The notes: generated by a model from the letters alone, not told the origin. Positions 1-9,474 are shown, counted from the first letter of the stretch. The stretch is DNA of 64,000 nucleotides from Streptomyces sp. ADI95-17 (GCF_003846175.1 NZ_ML123048.1:692962-756961), one strand, 5' to 3'. A program made the numbers and translations.

Positions 1-111
1 CGCCGAGGCCCTGAGCAGCCCGGTCTGTCGGTGCCGCGTGGCACGATAGGACGCGTCCGGGGCAGGTGCCGGGCAGGACGGCAGCCGGGCTGCGCGGACA
101 GAGGGACGTAC
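1..111 (+). other. Upstream region of the SNF2 gene
   Basis: Short leader at the window edge. A weak promoter-like pair (CTGTCG at 25-30 and TAGGAC at 47-52, 16 nt apart) precedes the helicase gene, and an AGAGGGA ribosome-binding site lies 5 nt before its ATG at 112. The window starts too close to tell whether bases 1-49 are the end of another gene. Confidence 0.3.
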
Positions 112-2325
112 ATGACACAGGCCGGAGCGACGGAGGACGGGGCGCCCACGGGTAGGGCCGCGCGCGAGCTGCTGACGCGGGCCGAGCGGCTGCTGGAGAC
201 GGCGCGCGCCGTGCCGGCCGATCACACCCGTGCCGTCGATGCCGTGCACACCGCGCTGAAGCCGCTGCTCGACTCCCTCGTGCGCCGGGAGCTCGCCACG
301 ATCCCGGCCTCCAGGCTCAAGGACGTCACCGAGGGCAGGCTGCGGATCGGCGCGGTCGAGCAGGCCGGGTTCACCACCGTCGGCCAGGTCCACGAGACCA
401 GCCGCTACGAGCTGCGCCAGATCCCCGGGGTCGGTGCGCAGACCGCCGACCAGGTGCTGGCCGCGGCCGGGCAGATCGCCCACGCGGTGCGGGACACCGT
501 CGCGGTCCGGATAGACGTGGACGCCCCGGACGACGCCACGACCGCTCTGGTCGTCGCACTGCACCGGCTGGTCGAGGCCGGTCCCGACGTGCGGCGGGCG
601 GTGGCCGCCGCGGGCCGGCTCGTCGGGCGCCTCGAACCCCTGCTGGCCGCCGCGGGACCGGCGCGGGGGCGGCTGCGCATGGTGTTCACCCGGCGCCAGG
701 CCCGCTCCCGGGCGCTGGAGGCGGTCGCCGAGGTGCGGGCCGTCGTCGCCGAGGCCGACGAGCGGGGACTGCCCCTGCTGTTCGGGCAGGTCTCGGTCGA
801 TCTGCTGCGGGGCGCGGAGTCGGACGTCGCGGCCTGGGTGGACTTCGAGCTGCGCTCGGCCGAGTACTACAGCCTGATCGCCGAGCTGTCCGGCACCGGA
901 CCGGACCGGGACGCGGCCGAGGGGTTCCTGCCGTCCGGGATGGCGGACCGGGTGCGCGGTCTGCGGCTGGACGACGCCCATCTTCGGGTCTCGCTGCGCG
1001 GCTACCAGTCGTTCGGCGCCCGGTTCGCGCTCGCGCAGAAGCGGGTGATCCTCGGTGACGAGATGGGGCTCGGCAAGACCGTGCAGGCCATCGCCGCGCT
1101 CGCGCACCTCTCGGCGCGGGGCGAGACGCACTTCCTGGTGGTCTGCCCGGCGAGCGTGCTGATCAACTGGGCGCGCGAGATCCGTGCCCGCTCCACCCTG
1201 CGCACCCTGCCGGTGCACGGCCCCGAGCGGCAGTCCGCCTTCGACGAATGGCGTCGCGGCGGCGGGGTCGCCCTCACCACGTTCGACGCCCTGCACACCC
1301 TGCCGGCCGCCCCGGACTGCGGCACCCGGCCCGGCATGCTGGTGGTCGACGAGGCCCATTACGTCAAGAACCCCGCCACCCGCCGGTCCCGGGCCGTGTC
1401 CGGCTGGACGCAGCACACCGAACGGGTGCTGTTCCTGACCGGTACGCCCATGGAGAACCGCGTCGAGGAGTTCCGCAGCCTGGTCCGTCACCTCCAGCCG
1501 GAGCTGGCCCCCTCGATACACACCACCCACGGGGCCGCCGGTTCGCTCGCCTTCCGAAGGGCGGTCGCCCCGGCCTATCTGCGGCGCAACCAGGTGGATG
1601 TGCTGACCGAACTCCCGGCGCTGGTGCAGGTCGACGAGTGGGAGGAGCTCAGCCCGGAGGATCTCGACGCCTACCGCGAGGCGGTGGGTGCCGGGCACTT
1701 CATGCGGATGCGCCGGGCCGCGTACGCCCGGCCCGCGACGTCCGCGAAGCTGAACCGGCTGCGCGAGCTGGTGGCCGAGGCCGCGGCCAACGGCCTGAAG
1801 GTCGTGGTGTTCTCCTACTTCCGTGACGTGCTCCAGACGGTCGGACAGGCCCTGGATTCACCGGTGTTCGGCCCGTTGTCGGGGAGCCTCGCGGCCGACC
1901 GCCGCCAGCGGCTGATCGACGATTTCGCTGCCGTGGACGGCCATGCCGTTCTGCTCAGCCAGATCCAGGCGGGCGGAGTCGGACTGAACATGCAGTCGGC
2001 CTCGGTGGTCATCATCTGCGAGCCGCAGATCAAGCCGACGATGGAGCACCAGGCGGTGGCCCGCGCCCATCGGATGGGACAGATACGGACCGTCCAGGTG
2101 CACCGGCTCCTCGCGGCCGACAGCGTCGACGAACGGATGCTGGACATCCTGGCCCGCAAGGAGCGGCTGTTCGACCTGTACGCGCGGCGCAGCGACGTCG
2201 CCGAGACGACGCCGGACGCGGTGGATGTGTCGGACGGGGCGCTGGCCCGCCGCATCGTCGAGGAGGAACAGCTGCGGCTGGCGACCGGGGCGGACGCCCC
2301 GGCGCTGGAGGTGCCGGAGGGCTGA
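112..2325 (+). CDS. SNF2/Rad54-family DEAD/DEAH-box helicase
   Basis: A 737-aa superfamily-2 Snf2-type ATPase that probably translocates on double-stranded DNA to remodel or repair protein-DNA complexes. Walker A GDEMGLGKT is at about residues 315-323, DEAH at about 413, the motif III stretch LTGTPMENR at about 442, and motif VI (QAVARAHRMGQ) near 650, so both RecA lobes are complete. The N-terminal 300 residues carry a helix-hairpin-helix-like segment (IPGVGAQTA, near residue 104), which suggests DNA contact. The ATG at 112 is preferred over an upstream in-frame GTG at 31 because AGAGGGA lies just before it. The gene is monocistronic, and a strong hairpin follows the stop. The specific substrate is unknown; this length resembles single-subunit bacterial Snf2 proteins. 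Confidence 0.9.
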   Translation: MTQAGATEDGAPTGRAARELLTRAERLLETARAVPADHTRAVDAVHTALKPLLDSLVRRELATIPASRLKDVTEGRLRIGAVEQAGFTTVGQVHETSRYELRQIPGVGAQTADQVLAAAGQIAHAVRDTVAVRIDVDAPDDATTALVVALHRLVEAGPDVRRAVAAAGRLVGRLEPLLAAAGPARGRLRMVFTRRQARSRALEAVAEVRAVVAEADERGLPLLFGQVSVDLLRGAESDVAAWVDFELRSAEYYSLIAELSGTGPDRDAAEGFLPSGMADRVRGLRLDDAHLRVSLRGYQSFGARFALAQKRVILGDEMGLGKTVQAIAALAHLSARGETHFLVVCPASVLINWAREIRARSTLRTLPVHGPERQSAFDEWRRGGGVALTTFDALHTLPAAPDCGTRPGMLVVDEAHYVKNPATRRSRAVSGWTQHTERVLFLTGTPMENRVEEFRSLVRHLQPELAPSIHTTHGAAGSLAFRRAVAPAYLRRNQVDVLTELPALVQVDEWEELSPEDLDAYREAVGAGHFMRMRRAAYARPATSAKLNRLRELVAEAAANGLKVVVFSYFRDVLQTVGQALDSPVFGPLSGSLAADRRQRLIDDFAAVDGHAVLLSQIQAGGVGLNMQSASVVIICEPQIKPTMEHQAVARAHRMGQIRTVQVHRLLAADSVDERMLDILARKERLFDLYARRSDVAETTPDAVDVSDGALARRIVEEEQLRLATGADAPALEVPEG

Positions 2326-2356
2326 CGCCGTCGGGACGTACGCGCCCGACGGCGTC
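2324..2356. terminator. Hairpin terminator between convergent genes
   Basis: A perfect 12-bp inverted repeat, GACGCCGTCGGG / CCCGACGGCGTC, with a 9-nt loop. It starts inside the stop codon of the SNF2 gene and lies before the end of the oppositely oriented laccase gene, so it can serve both strands. There is no U-tract, which is usual for Streptomyces. Confidence 0.7.
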
Positions 2357-2378
2357 CCGGCGCCGCGGACCCGCCGTG

Positions 2379-3446
2379 TCAGGAGCGGTGTGCCGCCGGA
2401 TCGTGCGCAGCGGTGTCCTTCGCCGGTTCCTTCGCCGTTTTCTTCGCCGTTTTCTTCGCCGCACCCTCGGATGCCGTGCCGTGGGCCGCCTTGTGGTGCG
2501 GTTCGTACCCCGGCACGGTGCCGTCCGGCTTGGCGACCAGCAGCAGTCCGGCCATGCCCATGTCGGAGTGGCTCTGCACATGGCAGTGGTACATCCAGGC
2601 GCCCGCACCCACGTGTTCGCCCGCGACGACCTGGAAGCCGAAGGAGTCCGCCGGGCCGACGATCTTCGTGTCGATGACCCGGCTCGGATCGTCGGGGCCG
2701 GTGAGCAGCCCGGTCCGGTTGTCCGCCCAGCGATGACCGTGGATGTGGAACGTGTGGTAGTACTCGCCGTGCGTGATCATGACGACTTCGAGCCGGTCCC
2801 CCACCGTGGCCTCGAAGTTCGGGCTCTCGTGGGCCGGTCTGTTGTTGATCGTCATGTCGTTGAAGACGATCGTGATCGTCTTGTCCGGCAGGATGTCGCC
2901 CTTGCGCCGGACGATCAGCGGACCGTAGAGGCCCTTGCGGATGCCGCCGGTGCCGTGATCGGTGCCGACGACATGGTCGTGGTAGTGCCAGTAGCCCGCG
3001 CTGCCCGGCTGCCAGGTGCCGTCCTTGCGCCGGCCGGGGGCATGGGTGCGCCAGGTGTAGGTACGGGTGGCGCCGGGTTCGACGATGCTCCTGTTCATCC
3101 GGGTGCCGTCGCTCGCGATGTCGTAGTCGACGCCGTGCGCGTGGAGGCTGGCCGCCACATCCGTCGTGTTCTCGAACTCGATGTGCAGGGTGTCGCCCTC
3201 GTTGATCTCGATGAGCGGGCCCGGGACCGATGCCTTGCCCTTCTCCAGGCCGTACCCGAGCTGACCGTCCGCCAGTTTCTCGGCGTACAGCTTGAGATGG
3301 CGGACCACACCGCCGGCCGGGGCGGTCTCCACCGCGGGTTCCGCCGAGCTGGCCTCGATCGCACCGAGGGACAACGATGTCAGGCCGGTCGTGGCCGCCA
3401 CTCCGCCGCCGACCAGCAGCCGCCGGTTGAAGCTCCTTCTGTCCAT
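2379..3446 (-). CDS. Tat-secreted small laccase (two-domain multicopper oxidase)
   Basis: A 355-aa precursor of a two-domain laccase-type multicopper oxidase, which oxidises phenolic or metal substrates with reduction of oxygen to water outside the cell. The N-terminus has a twin-arginine motif (RRSFNRR) followed by a hydrophobic segment, so folded export is expected. All copper motifs are present: HAHG (about 101), WHYHDH (about 153), HTFHIHGH (about 230) and HCHVQSHSDMGM (about 285), which together supply type 1, 2 and 3 ligands. Two-domain laccases act as homotrimers. The last 40 residues are an unusual low-complexity tail rich in Lys, Ala and Thr. The ATG follows a GGGGAG site 7 nt upstream. 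It is divergent from the ThuA gene and not in an operon. Confidence 0.92.
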   Translation of the reverse strand: MDRRSFNRRLLVGGGVAATTGLTSLSLGAIEASSAEPAVETAPAGGVVRHLKLYAEKLADGQLGYGLEKGKASVPGPLIEINEGDTLHIEFENTTDVAASLHAHGVDYDIASDGTRMNRSIVEPGATRTYTWRTHAPGRRKDGTWQPGSAGYWHYHDHVVGTDHGTGGIRKGLYGPLIVRRKGDILPDKTITIVFNDMTINNRPAHESPNFEATVGDRLEVVMITHGEYYHTFHIHGHRWADNRTGLLTGPDDPSRVIDTKIVGPADSFGFQVVAGEHVGAGAWMYHCHVQSHSDMGMAGLLLVAKPDGTVPGYEPHHKAAHGTASEGAAKKTAKKTAKEPAKDTAAHDPAAHRS

Positions 3447-3640
3447 GCCGAACTCCCCACCGATCCAAGGAATTTGGAGCGCCGAGCCGCCCCGGACGGG
3501 CCATACCGTAGCCGGAGGACTCCCGTTTATCCACAGTCAGGACAAAGTTCGTGCGATTGCTGCCATAGCTATTGGCGGACCACGAAAAGAGGTCTAGCTT
3601 CATGCGCTGTTGCAGTGACCAAAGAGGGGTGGGTGACCAC
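3447..3640. other. Divergent intergenic region
   Basis: A 194-bp spacer between the laccase and the ThuA/sugar dehydrogenase gene, holding both promoters. AT-richer than its surroundings. An isolated TTATCCACA lies near 3529, and I assign it no function. Confidence 0.4.
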
Positions 3641-6133
3641 ATGCAGCGCGCACCACATCACAGGTCCAGATCGCGACGCGGACTCGCGGCGGGCCTCGCG
3701 GCCGGCGCACTGACCGCTTCCCTGCTCGGCGCCAGCACGGCCGAGGCCAGGCCCTATCCGGAGCCGCCCGGCTCCCTGGCGACAACGTTGTCCCTGCCGT
3801 CGCCGCCGGGCGGCGCCGACGTCAAGGTACTGGTGTTCCACGCCTCGGCCACCGAGGAGTCCCCGACGGTGGACGCCGGGATCGCGGCGATCGAGAAGAT
3901 CGGCCTCACCGGCCCGGAGTCCGGCCGGTTCAAGACCGTCGCCACCGACGACCCGGCGGTCTTCACCAACGGCAAGAGGCTCGGCAAGTTCAACGCCGTG
4001 GTCTTCCTGACCGGCGGCGGCGACGTCCTCGACCCGGAGCAGGAGGCCGGCCTGGAGGCGTACATGGAAGCGGGCGGCGGCTTCCTCGGCATCCACGACG
4101 CCGCGCGCACCGAGCCGTACTCGGACTGGTTCACCGGCCTGGTCGGCGCCCGCCCGGCCGCCGACAGCCCGGCCGCCGTACAGCGTGCGACGGTCGAGAT
4201 CGGTGACCGGCAGCATCCGGCGACCAAGAACCTCCCGCTGGAGTGGAAGCGCCCCGACAAGTGGCTGAACTGGACGAAGAACCCGTCCGGCGACGTGCAC
4301 ACCGTGGCCCGGGTCCGCGAGATCACCTACAAGCCCGGCGCGAGTGCCAACGGCTGGGACCACCCGGTCTCCTGGTGCCGCGACTACGACGGCGGCCGGT
4401 CCTTCTACACGGCGATGGGCGGTACCGCCGACAGCTTCGCGGAGACCGACTTCCGCGACCATCTGCGCGGCGCGCTGGACTGGACGACCCGGATCTCGCA
4501 GGCCGACTGCAAGGCGACGATCGACTCCAACTACAAGGCCGAGCGCGTCACCCAGCCCAACCAGCCGGGGCAGAACGACCAGATCGGCGAGCCGCACGGC
4601 CTGGTCACCGCCCCCGACGGACGGGTGCTGTACATCGGGCGCGGCGGCGCCGACAGCAGCAGGCCGGTCGTCACCGACTGGAACGACCCGGACATCGGCA
4701 AGGGTCTGGGACAGATCCACGTCTACGACCCGAAGACCAGGAAGGTCACCCTCGCCGGTGAGCTGACGATCTTCGGCAACAAGGGCGGCGGCGACGAACT
4801 GATCAAGGTCGAGGAGGGGCTGCTCGGCATCGAGCTGGACCCGGACTTCGAGAAGAACGGCTGGGTGTATCTGCACTACACCCCGCACTCGAAGCTGGAC
4901 CGTGACAAGCAGATGGCGGTGCGCCAGGTCTCCCGCTTCACCATGGACCTGACCACGAACAAGCTGGACCTGTCGTCGGAGAAGGTGCTGCTGCACTGGC
5001 CTGTCCAGGTCCACAGCTGCTGCCACGCGGGCGGCGGGATGGCCTGGGACTCCAAGGGCAACCTGTACATCGCGACCGGTGACAACAACTCCTCCGGCTT
5101 CAGCGACGGTTACTCCGGGAACAACCCGCAGCCGAACTACAAGGGCGTCTCGTTCGCCGATGCCCGCCGCACCGCGGGCAACACGAACAACCTCAACGGG
5201 AAGATCCTGCGGATCCACCCCGAGGACGACGGCACCTACACTCTGCCCGAGGGCAATCTCTTCACCGGCAAGGAGCCCGACGAGGGCGGCGGCAAGACCC
5301 GGGGCGAGATCTATGTGATGGGCGTGCGCAACCCGGCCCGGATCTCCGTCGACAGGTCGACGGACACGCTGTACGCGGGCTGGGTCGGCCCCGACGCGGG
5401 CGCGCCCTCCACCACCTGGGGTCCGGCCAAGTACGACACGTTCGCCGCGATCACGAAGGCGGGCAACCACGGCTGGCCGTACTGCATGGGCAACAAGCAG
5501 CCCTACCGGGACCGCAATCTGCCCGACCCCACCAAGCCGCTCGGCTGGTACGACTGCGACCATCCCAAGAACGAGTCGCCGAACAACGACGGCCTGGTGA
5601 ACCTGCCGCCGGTCACCGCCAACACCATCTGGTACTCGCCGCAGGGCGGCGGCGTGGACTACCCGCGCGACGCCAACGGCATCCCGAGCTACAAGGTCGA
5701 GGACCAGAAGCAGTTGCTGCCGTGGCTCAAGGGCGGCGGCCAGGCCACGATGAACGGCCCGGTCTACCGGTACGACGCGGCGAGCACCAGCGCCGACAAG
5801 TGGCCCTCCTACTGGGACGGCAAGTGGTTCGTCGGTGACTTCTACGACGACACCCAGCCCCGGCACGCCGTGCTCACCGACCCGAAGACGGTCGGCAAGG
5901 GCGGCCTGCCGACCCACGCCGAGTCGCTGCGGAAGATCATTCCGGTCGGGGCGGACGGCATCCGGAACCTGATGGACTGGAAGTTCGCCCCGGACGGTTC
6001 GCTGTACGTCCTGGACTACGGGCGCGGCTTCTTCACCTCCGACTCCAAGTCCGCGCTGTGGCGTGTGACGTACAAGGGCGGCGGTCCGACCCCGGCCGCC
6101 GGGGATCTGGCCAGGAAGGCGGCAGTGCAGTGA
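3641..6133 (+). CDS. Secreted ThuA-domain / PQQ-type sugar dehydrogenase fusion
   Basis: An 830-aa exported protein. After a basic N-terminus and a hydrophobic Ala/Leu segment ending near STAEARP (signal peptide), residues about 60-283 form a ThuA-like class I amidotransferase fold (VFHASATEES, FLTGGGDVL, GGGFLGIHDA). Residues about 297-815 form a six-bladed propeller of the glucose/sorbosone dehydrogenase family (EPHGLVTAPDG, GLLGIELDPDF, HSCCHAGGGM, GKILRIHPED). Likely role: extracellular carbohydrate oxidation or binding. The ATG at 3641 has GAGGGG about 10 nt upstream. An in-frame ATG at 3602 would add 13 residues with no clear ribosome site. It overlaps the next gene by 4 nt (GTGA), so the two are translationally coupled. 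The exact sugar substrate cannot be read from sequence. Confidence 0.85.
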   Translation: MQRAPHHRSRSRRGLAAGLAAGALTASLLGASTAEARPYPEPPGSLATTLSLPSPPGGADVKVLVFHASATEESPTVDAGIAAIEKIGLTGPESGRFKTVATDDPAVFTNGKRLGKFNAVVFLTGGGDVLDPEQEAGLEAYMEAGGGFLGIHDAARTEPYSDWFTGLVGARPAADSPAAVQRATVEIGDRQHPATKNLPLEWKRPDKWLNWTKNPSGDVHTVARVREITYKPGASANGWDHPVSWCRDYDGGRSFYTAMGGTADSFAETDFRDHLRGALDWTTRISQADCKATIDSNYKAERVTQPNQPGQNDQIGEPHGLVTAPDGRVLYIGRGGADSSRPVVTDWNDPDIGKGLGQIHVYDPKTRKVTLAGELTIFGNKGGGDELIKVEEGLLGIELDPDFEKNGWVYLHYTPHSKLDRDKQMAVRQVSRFTMDLTTNKLDLSSEKVLLHWPVQVHSCCHAGGGMAWDSKGNLYIATGDNNSSGFSDGYSGNNPQPNYKGVSFADARRTAGNTNNLNGKILRIHPEDDGTYTLPEGNLFTGKEPDEGGGKTRGEIYVMGVRNPARISVDRSTDTLYAGWVGPDAGAPSTTWGPAKYDTFAAITKAGNHGWPYCMGNKQPYRDRNLPDPTKPLGWYDCDHPKNESPNNDGLVNLPPVTANTIWYSPQGGGVDYPRDANGIPSYKVEDQKQLLPWLKGGGQATMNGPVYRYDAASTSADKWPSYWDGKWFVGDFYDDTQPRHAVLTDPKTVGKGGLPTHAESLRKIIPVGADGIRNLMDWKFAPDGSLYVLDYGRGFFTSDSKSALWRVTYKGGGPTPAAGDLARKAAVQ

Positions 6134-8370
6134 GACATCGTCCGGTTCTCTCCCGAAGGCGGTACCGCCCCGCCAGGCTGTGGCTCGCGCTGCTGGGTTC
6201 GTTCCTGATGGTGCTGGGGCTGACCTCGACGGCGGCCTACGGCCGTACGGCGGCTCCCGGGGAAGCGGATGCGGCGGCCGAGCAGGTTCTCACCTGGACC
6301 GCGGGCGACCCCATCGACCACTATCTGTCCGCCCCGAAGACCGCGGTGGCCGGCAGGGCGACCATCGTCTTCGAGAACAGCGCGGCGACCGGCAACACCA
6401 CCGGGATGCCGCACACCCTCACGTTCAGCGTCTCGGACCCGGAGTTCAACAACGATGTCGCGCTGAACATCCTGGCCAACCCGGGCGACGACCAGGGTGG
6501 CAAGCACACCGCCGAGGTCACGCTCACCCCCGGCCGGTACTTCTACCACTGCACCATGCCGGGGCACGAGGCGATGCAGGGCATTCTCACCGTGACCGAC
6601 GGCGGTGGCGGCGAGGACACCACGGCGCCCGGCACGTCGGCGAAGGTGGACGGTGACAAGAACGCCGACGGCGCGTACATCGGTCAGGCGACGGTCACCG
6701 TCTCGGCGACCGACGACGGTTCCGGCGTCGACACCGTCGAGTACGCGGTCGGGGCGGACGGCGCCTGGCAGCCGTACACCGCACCGGTCGTGGTCGACGA
6801 GGTCGGTCCGCACACGATCCGCTACCGGGCCACCGACAAGGCCGGCAACGCGGCGGCGGAGAAATCGGTCGACTTCGCGGTCGCCGCACCGCCGACGGAC
6901 GACAAGACCCCGCCGGAGACCTCGGCGACCGTGTCCGGCGAGAAGGACGACCAGGGGCGGTACCTGGGCATGGCGACGGTCACCGTGACCGCCTCCGACA
7001 CCGGGTCCGGCGTCAACACCATCGAGTACGCGGTCGGGGCGGACGGCGCCTGGCAGCCGTACACCGCACCCGTGATGGTGCACGAGACCGGTACGCACAC
7101 GGTCCGCTACCGCGCCACCGACAAGGCCGGCAACGCGGCGGCGGAGAAATCGGCCGACTTCACCGTGGTCGCACCGCCGACGCAGGACAAGACCCCGCCG
7201 GAGACCTCCGCCAAGGTCGAGGGCACCAAGAACTCCGACAACGCCTACATCACCAGCGCCAAGGTGACCCTCACCGCGACCGACGCGGAATCGGGCGTGG
7301 ACAAGGTCGAGTACTCGCTCGACGGCGGCCCGTACCTCGCGTACACCACCACCGTCATCGTCGACCGGGTCGGCTATCACACCGTCGCCCACCGGGCGAC
7401 GGACAAGGCCGGCAACACATCCGTGGCGAAGCAGGTGTCGTTCACCGTCGCGGAGAGCGGGGGCGTACCGGCGCCGAACTGCCCGGAGTTCGACGAGCGG
7501 CTCACCGTCATCGTCGGCACGGTCGACACCGGTGTCCCCAACCGCATCACGGGCAACCGCTGCACCATCAACGAGCTGATCGAGGACGAGAAGGACTGGT
7601 CCTCGCACGCGCTGTTCCTCAAGCACGTGGACGGTGTCCTCGACAAGCTGCTCACCGCGGGTGTGATCGACGCCCGTGAGCACAAGAAGATCTACCGGGC
7701 GGCCAAGCAGTCCGGCATCGGCGAGCCGGGCCAGGACGAGGGCTACCGGAAGCTCTTCGACGGCACGGCCGAGTCGCTGGCCAAGTGGCAGCAGGTCGGC
7801 GGCGGGAAGTTCGGTCTCAACGCGGACGGCTCGATCACCAGCTCCACGACCGTGGACGGCATGGGGATGCTCTGGTTCCCGGGCCGGCAGTACGGCGACT
7901 TCTCGCTCAAGCTCCAGTGGCGCGACGACGCCCCCGGTGCGGGCAACGCCAACGGCGGTGTCTTCGTCCGCTTCCCGAACGTCCACGACAACCCGGAGGA
8001 GTCCCGCCCGGAGTGGGTCGCCATCAAGTACGGCCATGAGGTGCAGATCCTCGACAGGCCGGACGGCGACATGTACAAGACCGGCTCCGTCTACGGCTTC
8101 GACCGGGTCGGCCTGGCCGGCGCCGGGGTCACCCCCAAGGGCACCTGGAACGACTACGAGATCCGGGTGGTGGACCAGCACTACTCGATCTACCGCAACG
8201 GTGTCCTGCTGAACGAGTTCGACAACGACCGCGGCCAGGTCTTCGAGCCGCCGCGGGGCGACGACCCGGGCACCGACGGCAGGCGGTACTCGTCCGGCTA
8301 CATCGGACTCCAGGTCCACAGCACCTCGGACGTCATCTCGTACCGCGACATCCGTATCAAGGAGCTGTAG
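6130..8370 (+). CDS. Secreted cupredoxin / Ig-like repeat / DUF1080 protein
   Basis: A 746-aa secreted multidomain protein. The GTG at 6130 overlaps the preceding TGA (GTGA) and gives a good signal peptide (RLWLALLGSFLMVLGL...). Residues about 53-157 resemble a plastocyanin-like cupredoxin with the copper-loop motif FYHCTMPGHEAM near 138-149. Three tandem beta-sandwich repeats follow (about 167-257, 258-352, 353-440), each with the SGVDTVEY / RATDKAGN pattern of OmpL47-type Ig domains. Residues about 537-746 are a DUF1080 (3-keto-glycoside hydrolase-like, concanavalin-like) domain beginning YRKLFDGTAESLAKW. Together with the upstream protein it probably forms an extracellular glycan-processing pair. 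Repeats 1 and 2 are nearly identical at DNA level, indicating recent duplication. Confidence 0.85.
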   Translation: MRHRPVLSRRRYRPARLWLALLGSFLMVLGLTSTAAYGRTAAPGEADAAAEQVLTWTAGDPIDHYLSAPKTAVAGRATIVFENSAATGNTTGMPHTLTFSVSDPEFNNDVALNILANPGDDQGGKHTAEVTLTPGRYFYHCTMPGHEAMQGILTVTDGGGGEDTTAPGTSAKVDGDKNADGAYIGQATVTVSATDDGSGVDTVEYAVGADGAWQPYTAPVVVDEVGPHTIRYRATDKAGNAAAEKSVDFAVAAPPTDDKTPPETSATVSGEKDDQGRYLGMATVTVTASDTGSGVNTIEYAVGADGAWQPYTAPVMVHETGTHTVRYRATDKAGNAAAEKSADFTVVAPPTQDKTPPETSAKVEGTKNSDNAYITSAKVTLTATDAESGVDKVEYSLDGGPYLAYTTTVIVDRVGYHTVAHRATDKAGNTSVAKQVSFTVAESGGVPAPNCPEFDERLTVIVGTVDTGVPNRITGNRCTINELIEDEKDWSSHALFLKHVDGVLDKLLTAGVIDAREHKKIYRAAKQSGIGEPGQDEGYRKLFDGTAESLAKWQQVGGGKFGLNADGSITSSTTVDGMGMLWFPGRQYGDFSLKLQWRDDAPGAGNANGGVFVRFPNVHDNPEESRPEWVAIKYGHEVQILDRPDGDMYKTGSVYGFDRVGLAGAGVTPKGTWNDYEIRVVDQHYSIYRNGVLLNEFDNDRGQVFEPPRGDDPGTDGRRYSSGYIGLQVHSTSDVISYRDIRIKEL
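6737..7153 (+). repeat. Two near-identical Ig-domain repeats (285-bp period)
   Basis: A 49-bp stretch at 6737-6785 recurs exactly at 7022-7070, and a 40-bp stretch at 6829-6868 recurs exactly at 7114-7153. Both pairs are offset by 285 bp (95 codons), i.e. one Ig-like domain. The third domain downstream is clearly diverged. Confidence 0.9.
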
Positions 8371-8382
8371 CCCGGGACCGGT

Positions 8383-9474
8383 TCAGGTGGCCGTGGCCGC
8401 ATGCTGAGGCATGTGGTCACGGCCTCCCGGGTGCCGGTGGCGCCACACCCAGAACACCGTGCAGGAGACCACCGCCCAGGCGCCCAGCACCAGATACGGA
8501 AAGATCCGCTGGTGGCCCTGGTAGTACACCGCGGTGTGCTGGGCGTTGACGGACGCGCCCGGCGGCAGCCAGCGTCCGATGTGCCCGAGCACGGACGGCA
8601 GGAGCGGCCAGGAGACCGCCCCGCCGGACGACGGGTTCCCCAGGAGCACCATCACTCCCCAGGTCGGGATCATCGCCCAGCGCCCCATCAGGGTGTTGAA
8701 CATGGAGAAGACCATGCCCGAGGTGAACATCGTGAACGCCAGGATCATCCAGGACTCGAAGAACGGCAGGTCCACCGCGCCCAGCCACCAGTCCACCACC
8801 GCGGCGATGGCGAAGCCGCCGAGCAGCGAGTAGCCGATGGTGAAGGCGATCCGTTCCAGCGGGATCAGGGCGCGGGCGTGCACGCTCAGCTGGATCGCGC
8901 CGACGAAGCCGATGATGACCGCGGCGAGCGAGATGTAGAACAGGGCGAGACCGCGCGGGTCGCCGCGTTGCAGGGGCTTGATGTCCCGCACGGCGACCGG
9001 CTCCCCGGTCTCGGCCCCCACCTTCACCGCGGACTCCGCGAGCAGCTGGGCGACCGCGGCACCGGAGGCGCTCGCCACGTCCAGCGAGACACCGCGGTCG
9101 CCGGCCCGCATGATCGCGAAGACCTCCTGTTCCTCCAGTGCTTGACGGGCCTGCGCCCCGGTCGCGAAGACATGGATGTCGAGCGAGGCGTCGAGCGCCT
9201 TGTCCATCGCGGCGACGAACTCCTTCCCGCTCTCCGTCGCCGGCCGGCTGACCACGGCGGCCGGGATCCGGTGCGGGGTCGGGTTGGCCATCGCGTAGGT
9301 GTAGGAACCGGCGAAGAGCCCGGCGGCGGCCGCCAGGATGAACACCAGGACGGTGGCGGGGAAGTAGGGCGAGTCCTTGTAGGCGGCCCATTTCTGGCCC
9401 CGGGTGAGCGGTCTGCCGTGCGCCCCGTGCGCCCCGTGCGGCGCGGCGTGCTCCGCGTCGTCGGGCGCGCTCAT
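8383..9474 (-). CDS. ABC-2-like membrane protein (YhgE/Pip or DUF3533 type)
   Basis: A 363-aa integral membrane protein. One transmembrane segment (ATVLVFILAAAAGLFAGSYTY) lies near the N-terminus, followed by an extracytoplasmic domain of about 130 residues and then about five membrane helices (ALFYISLAAVIIGFVGAI onward). This layout is that of YhgE/Pip-type and ABC-2-related permeases; no ATPase is encoded nearby. The N-terminus is His/Ala-rich (repeated HGAHG). Its start overlaps the stop of the polymerase gene by 4 nt (ATGA), so it is co-translated with it. A functional link to DNA repair is not obvious. Substrate unknown. Confidence 0.65.
   Translation of the reverse strand: MSAPDDAEHAAPHGAHGAHGRPLTRGQKWAAYKDSPYFPATVLVFILAAAAGLFAGSYTYAMANPTPHRIPAAVVSRPATESGKEFVAAMDKALDASLDIHVFATGAQARQALEEQEVFAIMRAGDRGVSLDVASASGAAVAQLLAESAVKVGAETGEPVAVRDIKPLQRGDPRGLALFYISLAAVIIGFVGAIQLSVHARALIPLERIAFTIGYSLLGGFAIAAVVDWWLGAVDLPFFESWMILAFTMFTSGMVFSMFNTLMGRWAMIPTWGVMVLLGNPSSGGAVSWPLLPSVLGHIGRWLPPGASVNAQHTAVYYQGHQRIFPYLVLGAWAVVSCTVFWVWRHRHPGGRDHMPQHAATAT

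Noticed and set aside
3529..3540. Perfect TTATCCACA DnaA-box-like sequence
   Set aside because: A single site without clustering, oriC-type genes or AT-rich unwinding region; the Streptomyces box is normally TTGTCCACA.
2376..3713. Long open frames antisense to the laccase, FUSC, Mce and ThrRS genes
   Set aside because: These are shadow frames produced by high-GC codon bias; the opposite strand carries complete recognised domains and proper ribosome sites.
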